From Tetmemena sp. SeJ-2015 (Eukaryota > Ciliophora > Spirotrichea > Sporadotrichida > Oxytrichidae): a stretch of DNA of 64,000 nucleotides. Shown here piece by piece: positions 22,771-33,820 of this stretch. The DNA lies in the NCBI GenBank assembly GCA_027382625.1, contig JAJKFJ010020759.1:62001-126000 (forward strand), in the 5' to 3' direction. The translations under genes and the position numbers were made by a program. The notes under the pieces were generated by a model. That model searched no databases and was not told the DNA's origin. It saw only the letters and a list, made by a program, of their open reading frames with translations. The first letter of the stretch is position 1. Every line of letters begins with the position of its first letter.

Positions 22771-23043
22771 ATGACATAAGCTGACAATTTAAAGTAACAG
22801 AGATTTTCGATTGGTTAAGATATTCATATCAAATTAATTTAACTCTTCGAAATTTTATTCCCATTGAGAGTGTTTTCCAGAAGTAGACAAGAGCTAAATA
22901 CTTAAGTACCAAAATTATATAATATTCATTAAAACTAGTTTGAGATTTTTGCTACTAAAAAATCAAATTCTATTTCACTAAAATAATTGATTTTTATTAA
23001 TAATTATTAAATATTTACTAACTTTTACTTTTTAATCAACTGA
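22771..23043 (+). CDS. short hypothetical ORF
   Basis: ATG 22771 to TGA 23041-23043, 90 residues: MTQADNLKQQRFSIGQDIHI, then FEILFPLRVFSRSRQELNTQ. Composition is plausible for the first 60 residues; the last 30 are AT-driven. Not recognised. Confidence 0.3.
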
Positions 23044-23128
23044 AAAATCTGTAATATGACTTGAAAGAGGATTTCAAGGAAATAATTTTATTGATTTAAT
23101 CATTTGACAAGATTTATATCATGTCATT

Positions 23129-23335
23129 ATGAAAGCATATGTACTTATTTTCGGAGTTATTTATTTTTAAAATATTCTGGCTAATTATAATTTAGATAAT
23201 GAATATCTCTTAAAGGTATCTTAGTTTTAAAAATTTATTAAATAAGTGAATCAGTTAGTTAAATTAGGACCTGCAAGCTAAAAATTTAATTAGTTTTAGG
23301 AGGAATATGAATAGATTAGAGAGATTGCAAAATGA
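23129..23335 (+). CDS. secreted hypothetical protein, first MDS
   Basis: ATG 23129 to TGA 23333-23335, 68 residues. A clear signal peptide (MKAYVLIFGVIYFQNILANY) is followed by a polar helix (KFIKQVNQLVKLGP...FQEEYEQIREIAK). The opening resembles the signal-peptide MDSs of the Hint-like genes, and a Hint-like block lies at 24090 on the same strand, so these two may belong together. Confidence 0.5.
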
Positions 23336-23369
23336 TAGGTATAAAATATGTGATCGTTAAATTAATAAA

Positions 23370-24010
23370 GCCATATCTTGATTTAAAAATGCCTTGATCT
23401 TTAATTGCGTACTTTTGATACTAGCTATATTAGCTTTTATTTTCACTTTTCTAAACATTCCTTATTTATTTTCAAACTTTTCAAACTATTCATCTACTAA
23501 TTAATTTTCATCTTGATTCTCCCTCATCTTCATCTTAATTATTTTTCAAATAGTTTTACTACTGATATTATTGCCATTGCTGTTAAATATATTAGTCAAA
23601 AAATATTTTTAAAAAAAAGAGTTTTACCTCTATGTTTCGAACTTTGGAGTAAAAAATGACTCATCTCGGAGTTAACCATCAGAACATTAGGATTTAAATC
23701 AAAGTCTACAAGTTTATTTATCTCAAATATCTCTTACCCACGATCTGCATTCGTATTCATCCAAATTTCTATATATTTATTGGAAGTTTAATTAAAATTA
23801 TTAAATTTTGGAAAAATTGAAAATTTATAAATGTTCATAATTTTTTAAATAACCATATTAAAGAATTCGTTAATAAAATTTTGAGAGAATAGCTAAATTT
23901 CGTATTCAGGATTTGCTTTACTTAAGGGCAGATTTTTGGGGCTTGGCAGTAACTCACCAGCATTGCATGATAAAAATGATTAACTGTGTTATTTTTTGAT
24001 AGTAGTTGTT
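23370..24010 (-). CDS. hypothetical protein, minus-strand MDSs
   Basis: Three protein-like pieces read on the minus strand: CNAGELLPSPKNLPLSKANP...QLFSQNF (about 23970-23870), NKYIEIWMNTNADRGQEIFE...DFDLNPNVLMVNSEMSHFLL (about 23805-23640), and MRENQDENQLVDEQFEKFEN (about 23530-23380). They differ in frame, so IESs separate them. Not recognised. It faces the secreted MDS at 23129. Confidence 0.5.
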
Positions 24011-24089
24011 GATTATAACTCCACTCATTACAAGTTTTACAATTTATATTTTCTTAATAACTAAATTATAACTATCTATTATTCATTTT

Positions 24090-24260
24090 TTTAATAAAAA
24101 GCTTGTGAAAAAAAGAGCAGATGAAATAGTAATAGGTGACTTACTTCTAGCATTATTTTATATTGTTCTTATCTTTCACAAATTTACTTTTTTATTTTAT
24201 GATCAGATGAAATATGAGCTTTTTACTCTTTTGAATTTTATTAAATATGGGTTGTCTTAA
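24090..24260 (+). CDS. Hint-like domain fragment
   Basis: Reads KLVKKRADEIVIGDLLLALF; the K-R-A-D-E-I-x-I-G-D core matches the Hint-like blocks at 11800 and 49100. Only this block is seen before the frame turns AT-rich. Confidence 0.4.
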   Translation, partial: FNKKLVKKRADEIVIGDLLLALFYIVLIFHKFTFLFYDQMKYELFTLLNFIKYGLS

Positions 24261-24269
24261 ATTCAAAAA

Positions 24270-24605
24270 TTTTTTAAATTATTCCTATTTTTTTTGCCTC
24301 TCATCTTAATTTAATTTATTATATAGTGCTTATTTTTTCCGATATCTTTTTTAATTTCTTATAATTTAAATTAAATTTACTGCTTTTAATTTAAAACTTT
24401 ATTTAAATTTTTAGCAAAAGGGTATTTATAACCCCTTGAGATAGATAAAATAAGGAATGATTATATACTTTAATTTGTGATAAAAAGAGTAAATGAATGA
24501 AGGGGATTATTATTTAATTCTTATTACATAAGTTTTATATTTAAAAAATAAGCAATTTATAGTAGGAATTTTAATTAAAATCGGTGATTGGTTAAAATAA
24601 TAAAT
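24270..24605. other. AT-rich interval
   Basis: No gene seen; ends at the repeat copy beginning near 24611. Confidence 0.4.
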
Positions 24606-24610
24606 GGAGA

Positions 24611-24990
24611 GATGCAACTTCGTGTCAGTTGAAATCGTAGATTCACCCCCTGATCTGCAGCTTGTTCGATAGCTTATCAAAAAATAATATGAGTTTCTTC
24701 TTTAATCATCTTCTTAGCACCTCTCAGCATCGAGATATGACTCGCGCATTCCTCTTCATCGTAATACTCATCTTCATCAAAACTTGTGTCGCTTATAATT
24801 CTTGATTGAGCGCTCCCACACAAAAGTTGCAAGGATAAAAAGTTCTTAGAATTTGATGCTGAATCGAATGGTGTAATTATTATTTAAATTGGACACACTT
24901 CAACTGCCACTGATTTATTCCATGTTAATTTAATATCTAATTTAATTCTCTTTTTTATTAAATTCTCAGCTATATTTTTAAGTATTTTCT
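24611..24990 (-). mobile_element. dispersed MITE-like repeat, copy 1
   Basis: This segment is the inverted counterpart of 58335-58700. Shared blocks are the ends (GCAACTT...CAGTTGAA and TTCAACTGCCAC), CTGATCTGCAGCTTGTTCGA and TTTAATCATCTTC. Its ends carry short inverted repeats built on TGGCAGTTGAA. A partial copy of one end is at 34560-34720, and weaker matches occur near 7590 and 20880. No coding capacity. Confidence 0.6.
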
Positions 24991-25012
24991 CCATATAAAA
25001 GATCATTCAAAA

Positions 25013-25471
25013 ATGATTTTTGCTGAAGAACCTTTCCTATTAACAAATTTTGTTCATTATAGTCCTCTTTTTAATTTAATTAATTCATTTATAATAGGAG
25101 ATTAATAAACCAGAGAGGATTTATAAACCCGCATTTCATCAAGTGGAAAAATTATTGATATACGAGTCACCAAAATAAAAGACTATTCTTCTCGATTAAA
25201 ATATTTGGCACCTTCCTTTTCTTAATTATTTCCCAATTTTATTTCGAATAGGTGTTTTGATTGCGGGGAAAATGATAAAATTTCAGCGTTTAGATTAAAA
25301 AGAGTCATAAAATTAAATTTAATTTAAACAATTGTATTCATTGAGATTTAAACTTAAGAAGTTGATGAGTCACAAACTCAAGGCTATATTTCTAAAAGCG
25401 AATTTATAATAGCGTCCTCCGTTATATTCGCAATTTACAAAATTTATAATGATAGAAAAAAATTTAATTGA
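25013..25471 (+). CDS. hypothetical 152-residue protein
   Basis: ATG 25013 to TGA 25469-25471, one frame without TGA. Starts MIFAEEPFLLTNFVHYSPLF; the middle is basic (SSGKIIDIRVTKIKDYSSRL; FRLKRVIKLNLI) and has one CFDCG; the end has a hydrophobic run (IIASSVIFAIYKIYN) that could be a TM helix. Not recognised. It begins 25 bp after the repeat copy. Confidence 0.45.
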
Positions 25472-26151
25472 ATAATTCATTTTAAAGAAAAATCATTATT
25501 TATTAGATAAGTTAGTTATTTATGTTTTCTCATTGTAAAAAAATTATTTAATTGAGTAGAAAAGTGATGGAGATTATTTTTTACAGTTCCATTTTTATGA
25601 ATATTAAGCATGCAAACTTATTGTGAGAAATCTCCAAATCAGAATAACTTTATATAGGGAGGAGACTCTGATATTTATTTACAAAAGTCATGGTGGACTG
25701 ATTTTTGCATCCTTACTTGAATTTATTTATCAGGGTTATCACATAATAAAACATTTTAACATTCTCATTATTTTAATACTTAAAATTTTTATCTATCATT
25801 TAGAATTTTTACATAAAGTTCATAGAATTTCAAATTGTATATTTATGAAATCGTCAGCAAAATTTAGTAAATTAAATTAATTTTAATATCTAAATATGCA
25901 TAACATTTTTAATAGAGTAAATGTTTGAACTTTTCCTACTTTTATAACCTAATGGATTAAATGGTAAAGTAAAGATAGATGTAAATAAGAGAAAACTAAA
26001 TCTTTTAGAATTATAATAAAAGCTATAATGAGAGGAGTTGAATGTATTAAAGGGTTTTAGATCCCAATTTTACTGTGGCTAATTTAAACCTCGCTTATTT
26101 ATTTTTATGTCTTTAAGATGCTTAGCTCACTTTAAAAGCACTGCTACACAC

Positions 26152-26790
26152 ATGAATTGCATTTAATCTAACATTGCTATAATATCAGATCTGAAGGAGA
26201 ATTTATCAGGCTGTGAATAGGGCCTAAATCCCTTCGTGGTGCAATAAGTAAAAGGTGTTACTCTCAAGCTTCCAAATGTCGTAATCGAAAACTATAATTT
26301 CCCCAATATTACAGATTTGAACAGCGAGTAAGCAGAATTGATGATTGCAGATTAATTTTATAAAGAGATGCTATATTTATTAATGGAAGTCCCTTAAATC
26401 TAAGCCTGCTCTAGGTTTCAGGCAAGAATTAGAGATGAGATCTAATTTCGTGAACTAAAAGCATTTGAAAAAATAAGAGGCAAAAAAACTTACAAACGAT
26501 GCTGCCTTGTAAAGAGAATAAAAGGTTTTTCAAATTATGAATGAATATAATTAAGATATATAAGACTTTAAAACTTAAAGCACCAATTCTTCAAAGAAAA
26601 CTACAATTTTTAAGAGTAGAAGATAGCAAGAGTTCATATTTTTAATTTAATTCTAAGAGTTTTCTACAAAAATTAAAGAGGTTTACAAGGAATAATTTAT
26701 TTTTATACCATAATTTAGCGTATATTCTATTATTGATAAAATCGGTAAGGAAGTCAAGAAATACAAACTAATTAAAATAGCATAAATTAA
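26152..26790 (+). CDS. hypothetical protein with a homopolymer frame break
   Basis: Starts MNCIQSNIAIISDLKENLSG and continues with a regular alpha-helical protein (ITDLNSEQAELMIADQFYKE; CSRFQARIRDEIQFRELKAF). At 26482-26488 a run of seven A breaks the frame; with six A the frame continues as KKLTNDAALQREQKVFQIMN and on to about 26790 (IFLIQFQEFSTKIKEVYKEQ). Either a one-base assembly error or a real lesion. The end is not placed. No domain recognised. Confidence 0.5.
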
Positions 26791-26879
26791 ATTAATTAGT
26801 TTAAAATTGAGAATAATAGCTTCACAACCTTTAAGCTAAACCGATTTTCATTATTTAATGATACAAGCAGCTTTATATA

Positions 26880-27970
26880 TTTAAAAGACTGCCACCATAC
26901 TCTGCAACTGTCCTTAATGGTAGACTCATTTTGATTATGGCTTCCGTCTGATTTCAAAGCTCTTATAAACTATTAGACATAGTCGTATTGCTTTCTATTT
27001 AGAGGTGACGTTCATTATGTTAAAGCCTTATGTGTTAGAATTCCTTGTGCTCTCAGTTAACTTAAGGATATTAGTATTTCTATAAAGTGAACTGTCATGC
27101 TTGGTTGATTTGTGCCACTTGATTTCATGTGTATTCAATTTCATACCTCACAAATTTGCATAATCAATCCCTCCACTTAGAACCAGTGACTTCACCAGTG
27201 GCTATCTGCCTTCACCCATCGTCAAATATAGAGTCGGGACTTAAGCATACACAGCCCTTGTCATTTCTTCCATTCACATTACAATGTTAATGGAAGAATT
27301 ACAAAAGTTGAGGTCGTGAGAGAGTCATCAAATACAGCAGCTTGGAGAATGATAATCCGATATTGAGAGCTGCTTGTTCTCGTTTTTTCTGTTTTTCAAG
27401 ACAATTTTCTTATCTGAACAAAAGCTAGAGTAAATAGGAAAGTTCGTGCATAATACAGTGCTTTCCTAATTAAATTAGAAAGTCAGTTAATAAGTGACAG
27501 TTGTATTGCAATTCGTGGAAGAACTGCAATTCACTTAGGATTCCTACTTTCTAATTTAGTAATATAAGTAAAAAAAAAAACTAACTAGAGAGAAATGCAG
27601 GCTGTTAACATTGCCAAAGGGTGGAACACCAGCAAAATTTTTCCAGACTGATTCAATTAGAGTGCACCAGTATGGGTCGTCTGTTGACAGTTAATCGGTT
27701 AGTAGGCAACCACTAAAGTCACACCTCTCTGCGGCTTGGGTTAACATATAGAGCGTCCGGTGGATTACGACGTTGAACCTTCTGATTCCACTGGTTCATA
27801 ATCGGAATATCGTAGGAGAGAGTTGGCGACCATCAGAATTGTGCCAGACAGAGATAGGAGTTTGGGTACAAAATAGGGTTAATCATCAAGCACCCTCCGT
27901 GATGATATTGCGGGTTAGCTCGTGACGTCATGGTTAAGCCCTGTAGGCGCAATAATATAAACGATAAAAT
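26880..27970. other. unexplained GC-richer island
   Basis: About 1.1 kb with distinctly higher GC and more even base use than either flank. Minus-strand frames are long and protein-like in places (AQVPTLYLTMGEGRQPLVKS, then SLVLSGGIDYANL, about 27245-27130) but are broken by TGA. Plus-strand frames are also open. I recognised no protein, rRNA or tRNA. It could be a decayed mobile gene, a structured RNA or transferred DNA. Confidence 0.4.
27455..27562. repeat. nested imperfect hairpin
   Basis: CTAATTAAATTAGAAAGT (about 27463-27480) pairs with ACTTTCTAATTTAG (about 27547-27560), and inside it ATTGCAATTC pairs with GAACTGCAAT. Together they form a long imperfect hairpin within the GC-richer island. 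Confidence 0.5.
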
Positions 27971-28409
27971 AGCTGTTAGCCAATATAATAGTATAGCGAT
28001 ACTCTCTCGTTTTTAACGAATATTGATGCTCAACTAAAGTATTTTAAAACCCTTGTCTTGAAGATCTAGCAACCAAGCATTGAGAATCCTCCATTCCTAT
28101 TCACATCATATCACTCAATCTTTATTCACTAGACTGAAAACCCGATATTTTAATGAGATAAATATTAAATATTATACCTTCTTTTTAGTATTTTGTTTTT
28201 ATTGACTTACTTCACTCATTTTATAATTTTCGATTGATGAATATGACAAAGAAGAATAATTTTAATTCGCAATTTAGGAGGAAATAATATAGAAAGTTAA
28301 AAAATCAAAATCAGATATAAAAGTATTGATTTTCAGATTTAAAGTTGAAGACTTACCATCTGTCAATAAAAAATCTTACTTCTCACTAACCTCAACATTT
28401 GAATAATGC

Positions 28410-28770
28410 CTATTTATTTTCTAATCGTAGCATAGGAACAAGATAATAATGTTGCTGTAAGGAAGATTAGAGCATCGGATGTTAAAGTAGGAGACAAATT
28501 CATAATCAGCTTAAGTGAATTGTTAAACTATCTAATAGAAGTGGCAAATATTAATATCTGCTTAACATTTATTGTTATTCTTATGGATATCTTAATTAAA
28601 AGGCAGAGATAACTGAAGCTTATGAAAATGAAAGGAATTTGCAGGGACTGAAAATGAAATACGAACTTTACATCTTGAACGAGTTATTAGTGAGTCATCA
28701 ATCATTTTGTGAATAGCTGCCAAAAATAAATGCTTTTGAAGATGGATAAGAAACTAAATCTTTTATCTTA
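28410..28770 (+). CDS. Hint-like protein, C-terminal MDSs
   Basis: The first piece (from about 28408) reads MPIYFLIVAQEQDNNVAVRK then IRASDVKVGDKFIISLSEL, the same core as the minus-strand Hint-like genes near 49-50 kb. After a gap in another frame comes EITEAYENERNLQGLKMKYE, LYILNELLVSHQSF and a terminal FEDGQETKSFILSQLN with TGA near 28785. An IES of about 60-90 bp must separate the pieces (28535-28605). Confidence 0.45.
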
Positions 28771-29269
28771 AGTTAATTAAACTGAGCACATTTATATTTT
28801 TTTTAAATATTTTAAACATTTTCGAACAGTATAATTAACATATTAATCACTTAGTTAGTTAAAATGACACTTTTATGTCATCAAAAGTTGCAAGAGTGAT
28901 TTTATGATAGTGTTAATTATTTATTCCATTACTGAAATCATTATACTTTATATTTGATAAAATTAAATTTCTATCTTAAAGAATAATAGAAATTTAAGTT
29001 CTTTTTTGAAATTTTATTTGAACTATCTAAAATACATAGGAAATTATTAACTCTCTCTAATAAGATAAAAAAAAAGATTTATTCTATGAAAAATAAACCT
29101 TGAGAAATAGTAAAAGGGTTTTTAATTTGTAAAACTATCGAATACTATTTTCACTCTTCTATTTTAAGATTTCTGTGAAAGTATTAATTATGGCCTCAAT
29201 TTGCAATGAAAAAGATATTTAATTATCTTCAGAAGAGAAATTTGTTAATTTATCGTCTTAAAAGGTATG

Positions 29270-29940
29270 TAGTTTAAATAGAGTTCAAATAGCTTTCTCT
29301 AATTCAAAGTTGTCTGCCATGCCTCCTATTTTCCATTGTCCTAAGATTATGAATATAAAATTTTGTTTCCCCCTTCTTAGAATGTTCCCTTGTACTCGAC
29401 AGTGTGCTTTCCGTGGTATTTCTTCACAAACTTCACCTTCTCGTGATTGTGATGACCAATGATAACGAACTCTCCAACTGTGTCATTGCCTTCTCCGATA
29501 ACTGCTCCATCCTTAATGATGAGAGCAGTTAAAATCATTTAAGAAGCATTTCCTCCTTGATAATACAACCCATTCCAAGATTTATCACTCTACGAGGCTT
29601 CTTCCAAAAACTTGGTTGCCCAAAGAGAGAACTTCACGCAATTAAAGCAAAGGTCGAAGTCGCAACTTTAACAGTTGAAGTTCACCGTTCCATCTGTCTG
29701 ATGAAAATCAATTGAAAATAAAGGAACAATTAATAAATCTGTGATTCCACCAAGACATTTCATAGTGAAAACTGTTCTTCCATCGCAAGCCCACCCACTA
29801 TCTTTAGTCTAAGGGCCATTAAGAGTGCATTTATGTGTGATTGAAGTGCAGTTAGAAGTTGGAGAAGGAATGCTGTCAAAAGGTCTTGTCCATCTGAAAA
29901 AGTTGCCTGCGAGGAGCTTGAAATTGGAAACATTAAAATG
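29270..29940 (-). CDS. zinc-binding DC1-like plus beta-domain protein, paralogue B
   Basis: On the minus strand: SGWACDGRTVFTMKCLGGIT, DFHQTDGTVNFNCQSCDFDL and CFNCVKF give the ordered Cys pairs of a DC1/C1-like finger. A beta-rich tail follows (IIKDGAVIGEGNDTVGEFVI...EKVKFVKKYHGKHTVEYKGT). The same architecture occurs at 47062-47796 and 30680-31350, so three paralogues lie in the window. A 30-bp frame-neutral IES (29705-29734) sits in the zinc domain. The start is lost near the MITE at 29940; the end after YKGTF is uncertain. Confidence 0.65.
29705..29734. other. IES, 30 bp, pointer AAATC/GATTT; frame-neutral
   Basis: AAATC at 29705-29709 and 29735-29739. Removal turns GGITDLLIVPLFSIDFHQT into GGITDFHQT, matching the paralogue's SGISDFYQT. 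Confidence 0.85.
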
Positions 29941-30680
29941 GTGGGGAACGAAAGTTAACCTCCCTCCTATTTTATGGTAATAAAGAGCTTAAAATTTTGC
30001 AAAAATTGGCTGAAAATGTGAGATTTTTAGTTTACGAAATTTCCATGAGGCTAAAAATTTATGATTTCAGATTTAGATGAAAGTATCTAAAAAATATTCT
30101 ATAAGTCTAATTTACCTCTAAATATTTTGCATTTCCATTAATTTGCCTTAATATATTCATTCCTTAACTAAAACTAGCCCTTCATTTTTCTACAATGCTT
30201 TAATTTTCTTTCTCTCAACTTTATAAGCATCTCATCTTGACTATATTTAATAATAAGATATCCTGAAAGTGAAGTAAAAAATTAAGATAATATATCTCTA
30301 GCAGTGTTTTAATCTCTTACTCTCAATTTAAATAATATATAAGGGCTCTGTAATATTTTTTAGATGTGATCACATGAGTCTTTCTTCATTTTAGAATAAT
30401 TTTATATAAACTCTTTTGAATTAGACTAGAATTCCATAAATGTGACTCACTGTTTAAAGAAGCGAAGAATGCCCAGGAAAATTGAGTAATTCATGTTAAT
30501 TTAGACTTGTATATTTTTAGACACTTTTCGATGAATCTGAAATAATAAATTTTGAGCCTCAATTTTGAAAGTAAAATTCTTTCTATTTTTTGTATTTTCG
30601 TTCGAATTTGGCCTTTTTAGCTTTGTTTTTAGCTTCTTTTTACCTTAAAATGAGGAGGTTAACTTCCGTCTCCCCCCCAA
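29940..30680. mobile_element. MITE, diverged copy of the 9500-10360 family
   Basis: Both ends (GGGGAACGAAAGTTAACCTCC near 29943 and GGAGGTTAACTTCCGTCTCC near 30655-30675) are inverted and resemble the arms of the 9.5-kb MITE, including the ACGAAATTTCCATGAGG-type block. It lies between two zinc-finger paralogues, next to the 5' end of paralogue B. No clear target duplication. Confidence 0.6.
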
Positions 30681-31350
30681 TCCTTAAAACCTTAAAAATT
30701 CTTATAAGATTATATTGAGGAACCCATGAAGGTAACTCCCGAAATCTTATTTTAATGATCATTCATTTTTCCCTCTAATCCAAGAGAGTAAGTCTCGTAG
30801 ATCAATTCTGCAGTGAATTTATCATCATTTATTGAACCTTTCAATTTATATGCGCCTTTATCATTATGGCCGTATCCGAGCACAAACGTGCCTTTGAGAA
30901 TAACAAAGAAATGTATTTTCAAGGCCTATTTAGTACTCTTGCTTTGTAGCACGGTGTATCCACACCATTGAGTCGCTAGCTCGCTTGGGTTCTTGAATCT
31001 TTCAAAGCAGTCAGGATCATTATTCAAATATAAAGGGATTAATTAATTATAAATTGGACAAAATACAACCTCAAATCCTTAAACCATAGCAAAGTGTGCC
31101 TTTACGTTGTAAGTTTTAAGTGGTGACCCGAACCCATTTTAGCACCCATTCTTGAGAGTGTTTTCTCCTTCGCAGCACCATCCGTTGTTCTTTACTCCAA
31201 ATTTGAAGCGAAGCTAGAGCTTATCCATGGCTTGAGTAGAATAAAAATTTATAGCACCTGATACATCTGGAATGAACTCTGCATCAGGGGAGTAATTTTT
31301 CTTATTATAATATAAATTATAAAATTTAACTTCTTCGATGACAGTCCTTA
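30680..31350 (-). CDS. zinc-binding DC1-like plus beta-domain protein, paralogue C
   Basis: Minus strand: LQLRFKFGVKNNGWCCEGEN then LKNGCQNGFG in the zinc part, an interrupted stretch, DPDCFERFKNPSELATQWCG, and the beta-rich tail KGTFVLGYGHNDKGAYKLKG SINDDKFTAELIYE in two successive segments. The tail is the best match to the other two paralogues. The piece between FCPIYN and NNDPDC (about 31030-31075) reads like IES sequence. More diverged than the other two, and the second Cys pair of the finger is poorly preserved, so it may bind zinc differently or be decaying. Confidence 0.55.
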
Positions 31351-31664
31351 ATGGCCATCAGAGGGGGCGGAGCAGCAAATTCCCATATCTTTCCTACTTA
31401 ATTAAATTTGTGAATCTTTGTAATAACTCAACTTAAGTAATTAAACGAGAAATGTATCGGTATTCACTCTTTGAATAATTTAACAACGAAGGTTCTATTT
31501 ACTAATAATGAATCACTGGTTATTCCGATTTCTATAATTCTTATCGAAATTCATCTTGCTAATTTGAATTTTAATGAATCAAATTTTAAGAAAAGTTAAA
31601 TTTAATCTACATTTACATTGATAAAAGTATTTTGCTTAATATAATTACCAATTCAAGTTTTAAA

Positions 31665-32555
31665 ATGAAAGACTACATGACTGTTGATGTGTATGCTTAT
31701 ACTATGATTTTTAGAGCTTTCTGGAGCTTAGTAACTTTAATTGTGGCGGTGTCTGGAATGGGAATCGCATCTACAAATAATTTACAGAGCTATGCAGTTG
31801 ACTTTTGCTACTTCTTGTTTGCTTTTCTTTTTGAATTGGTTTCAACTTGCTACTTATTTTATTGATATATAAGAATGGTATTGATATTTTGTAAGTGGTA
31901 TATTGATTTATACTATCTGTGGCTGTTTAAGAGTTAGAGAAATGTGCAGATATTGGATTCGATAAACAAACGAGACTGTATTTTCACGGGAATCATGACT
32001 TTCTTGAGATTGGGGTGGCACATCGCTTTTGGGTTGTTCATCGCTGTCCACATCATTAATAAAAAATTGAAGTTTTAATATCACTTAGAATAAGCTGACA
32101 AAGAAGAGTTACAGATGGTCACACATCTAAAATCTTGCTATAGCTTTAATAGTTATAGCAGGTATGAGTATAATTGGATTTGTAGTTGGCATCATATACT
32201 AGCCACTAGAGTATAAAAGAGAGCCCAAGTTCAATAATATTCTTGATGAAATCAAAGAAGAGAGCGAGAGGTAATCCATTTAAACATTACATTTAGCAAT
32301 ATGAGATATATAAAGAACGATGAAGAAGCAGGGCTGGAAAGAAATTAATACACTGATGAATAAAAGAAAGAGATGAGACCCACTCCAGACATGATCAGAC
32401 AACAGATATACCTCAACTAGAAAATGAAAAATCAAGAAAACAGGATACTCCAAGGACTAAAGAGGCAAATCAAAGAAAATTAAAAGCAAAGATCTCTCGA
32501 AATTATTCAAGAGGAGGGAAACTCTAACTATAACCAAACTAAGTCTTATATATGA
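31665..32555 (+). CDS. multi-pass membrane protein, about four TM helices
   Basis: ATG 31665 (MKDYMTVDVYAYTMIFRAFW). TM-like segments: SLVTLIVAVSGMGIAST, FCYFLFAFLFELVSTCYLFY, MTFLRLGWHIAFGLFIAVHI (about 31995-32060) and LAIALIVIAGMSIIGFVVGI (about 32130-32195). A polar Glu/Lys/Gln-rich tail (NNILDEIKEESER; NDEEAGLERNQYTDEQKKEM) runs to TGA at 32553-32555. Frame changes at about 31863, 32100 and 32275 imply three IESs. Family not recognised; the four-helix plan with a cytosolic coiled tail is all that can be said. Confidence 0.6.
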
Positions 32556-32807
32556 AGAGTGAAGTGTTTTAGTTTAAAAAATAGCTAAAATTATGATATG
32601 CATTATATAAAATTATAAGATAATAAATTCTGCACTTATATCACTTTTTATTTTTATGCTTGAATAATTTACAATAAGAAATTTAAATTAATGAATGAAT
32701 TATTTTTTTATACGAAATAATAATTATAGTTTAAATAAGAAATTATTAGATTATCAAGTTTATCACTATAACCTAATTTTTTCAAACATTGTTTCATTCC
32801 TTGTATG

Positions 32808-33659
32808 TCATGAATCATCTGTTTTAATTTCGCATCCATCTAAAATCGCTTTGATAATATCATCATGCTTGTTAACTGAGTTGGCTTTGTGCATTAGGAT
32901 AAGATTCTTAGCTTTTGAGTTTTCCTCTTGAATAATAAGTGGCATGAAGCTTTGAAGAATCTTATTACCACTATCACTTCCTGCATACTGCAGCTGTCTG
33001 AATTCTTCAGGATCAGGCTTTCTTATTTAGCTCGAATTAATTTCCATTGGCTTTCTTATGCAGTTAATTTTAACTAGTAAAGTCTTAAAATATTATGGAA
33101 TTATTTTGTAAATCTGTCCATCATTCTTCAGATGGATTTCTTGAACTACTCGGATCAGGAAGCTTCCTCGATTTCTCAGCAACTTGGAATTCAAGTAAAG
33201 TGTAACAAAAAGGGCCACAAACTTAAAACTATTCCATAGAGTAAATGCCCCAAAAAAGAGACTCTTTGCAGCCCAGAGGAAGCCCCCAAAAATTCCGAAT
33301 TCAAGCAGAAATGAAATCATGAAAGCATTTCTTAATTGTATCACTTTGTAAGGAGTCCCATAGATTTTCATAAGGCCCAGAGTATTAAAATTAAGCAGAT
33401 AAGGAGGCTCATATACATCTTTTTCCACACTAGCAGTATTCCTTAATTCTTCTTTGGCCTCTTTAGACTCTTTATTGTAATTTTTTTCTTTCTTGATTTC
33501 TGCTTTGGATTTTTAATGCTTGCTAAATAATCTCCAGTTGTTTTGAGTGAAAGATGTAGGAGAGTTACGAGTGATTCTATTAGTGAGCAAAAGTCCCTTA
33601 TTTTCAATACCACTTTTCAAAAGTGGCATAGAATATCTTAGCTGATTCAATGCTTTCAT
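32808..33659 (-). CDS. uninterrupted 283-residue membrane protein, probably mitochondrial
   Basis: ATG 33659-33657 to TGA 32810-32808, 284 codons in one frame with no IES, unusual here. The N-terminus is basic, Ser/Asn-rich and without acids for 20 residues (MKALNQLRYSMPLLKSG), like a mitochondrial presequence. Then come a Lys/Glu-rich linker, YEPPYLLNFNTLGLMKIYG, two adjacent hydrophobic helices (AFMISFLLEFGIFGGFLWAA; TLWNSFKFVALFVTLYLNS) and a polar tail. The presequence plus two-helix hairpin recalls TMEM70/TMEM186/TMEM223-type inner-membrane assembly factors, but no signature residue settles it. Standard-code ORF finding stops it early at an in-frame TAA. Confidence 0.75.
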
Positions 33660-33820
33660 TTTGAATTTAATTTAAAAACAAATAATTCAATCTTAATTAT
33701 CAAAGTCATAATTTGGAGTTAGTGAGTGAGTAATTTTAAAAAAATATTATTTTTTCCTTGGTGAGGAATTAAAATTAACAATCTCAGTTAGTCAAACTCT
33801 ATAATTATATTTAGAATTAA

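Noticed and set aside
25623..25880. 85-residue plus-strand ORF
   Set aside because: Very AT-driven Ile/Phe/Leu/Lys composition and no ATG at the given start; not distinguishable from chance.
27580..27970. Possible rRNA or tRNA in the GC-richer island
   Set aside because: I could match no conserved rRNA block and no tRNA T-arm or cloverleaf; left as unexplained.
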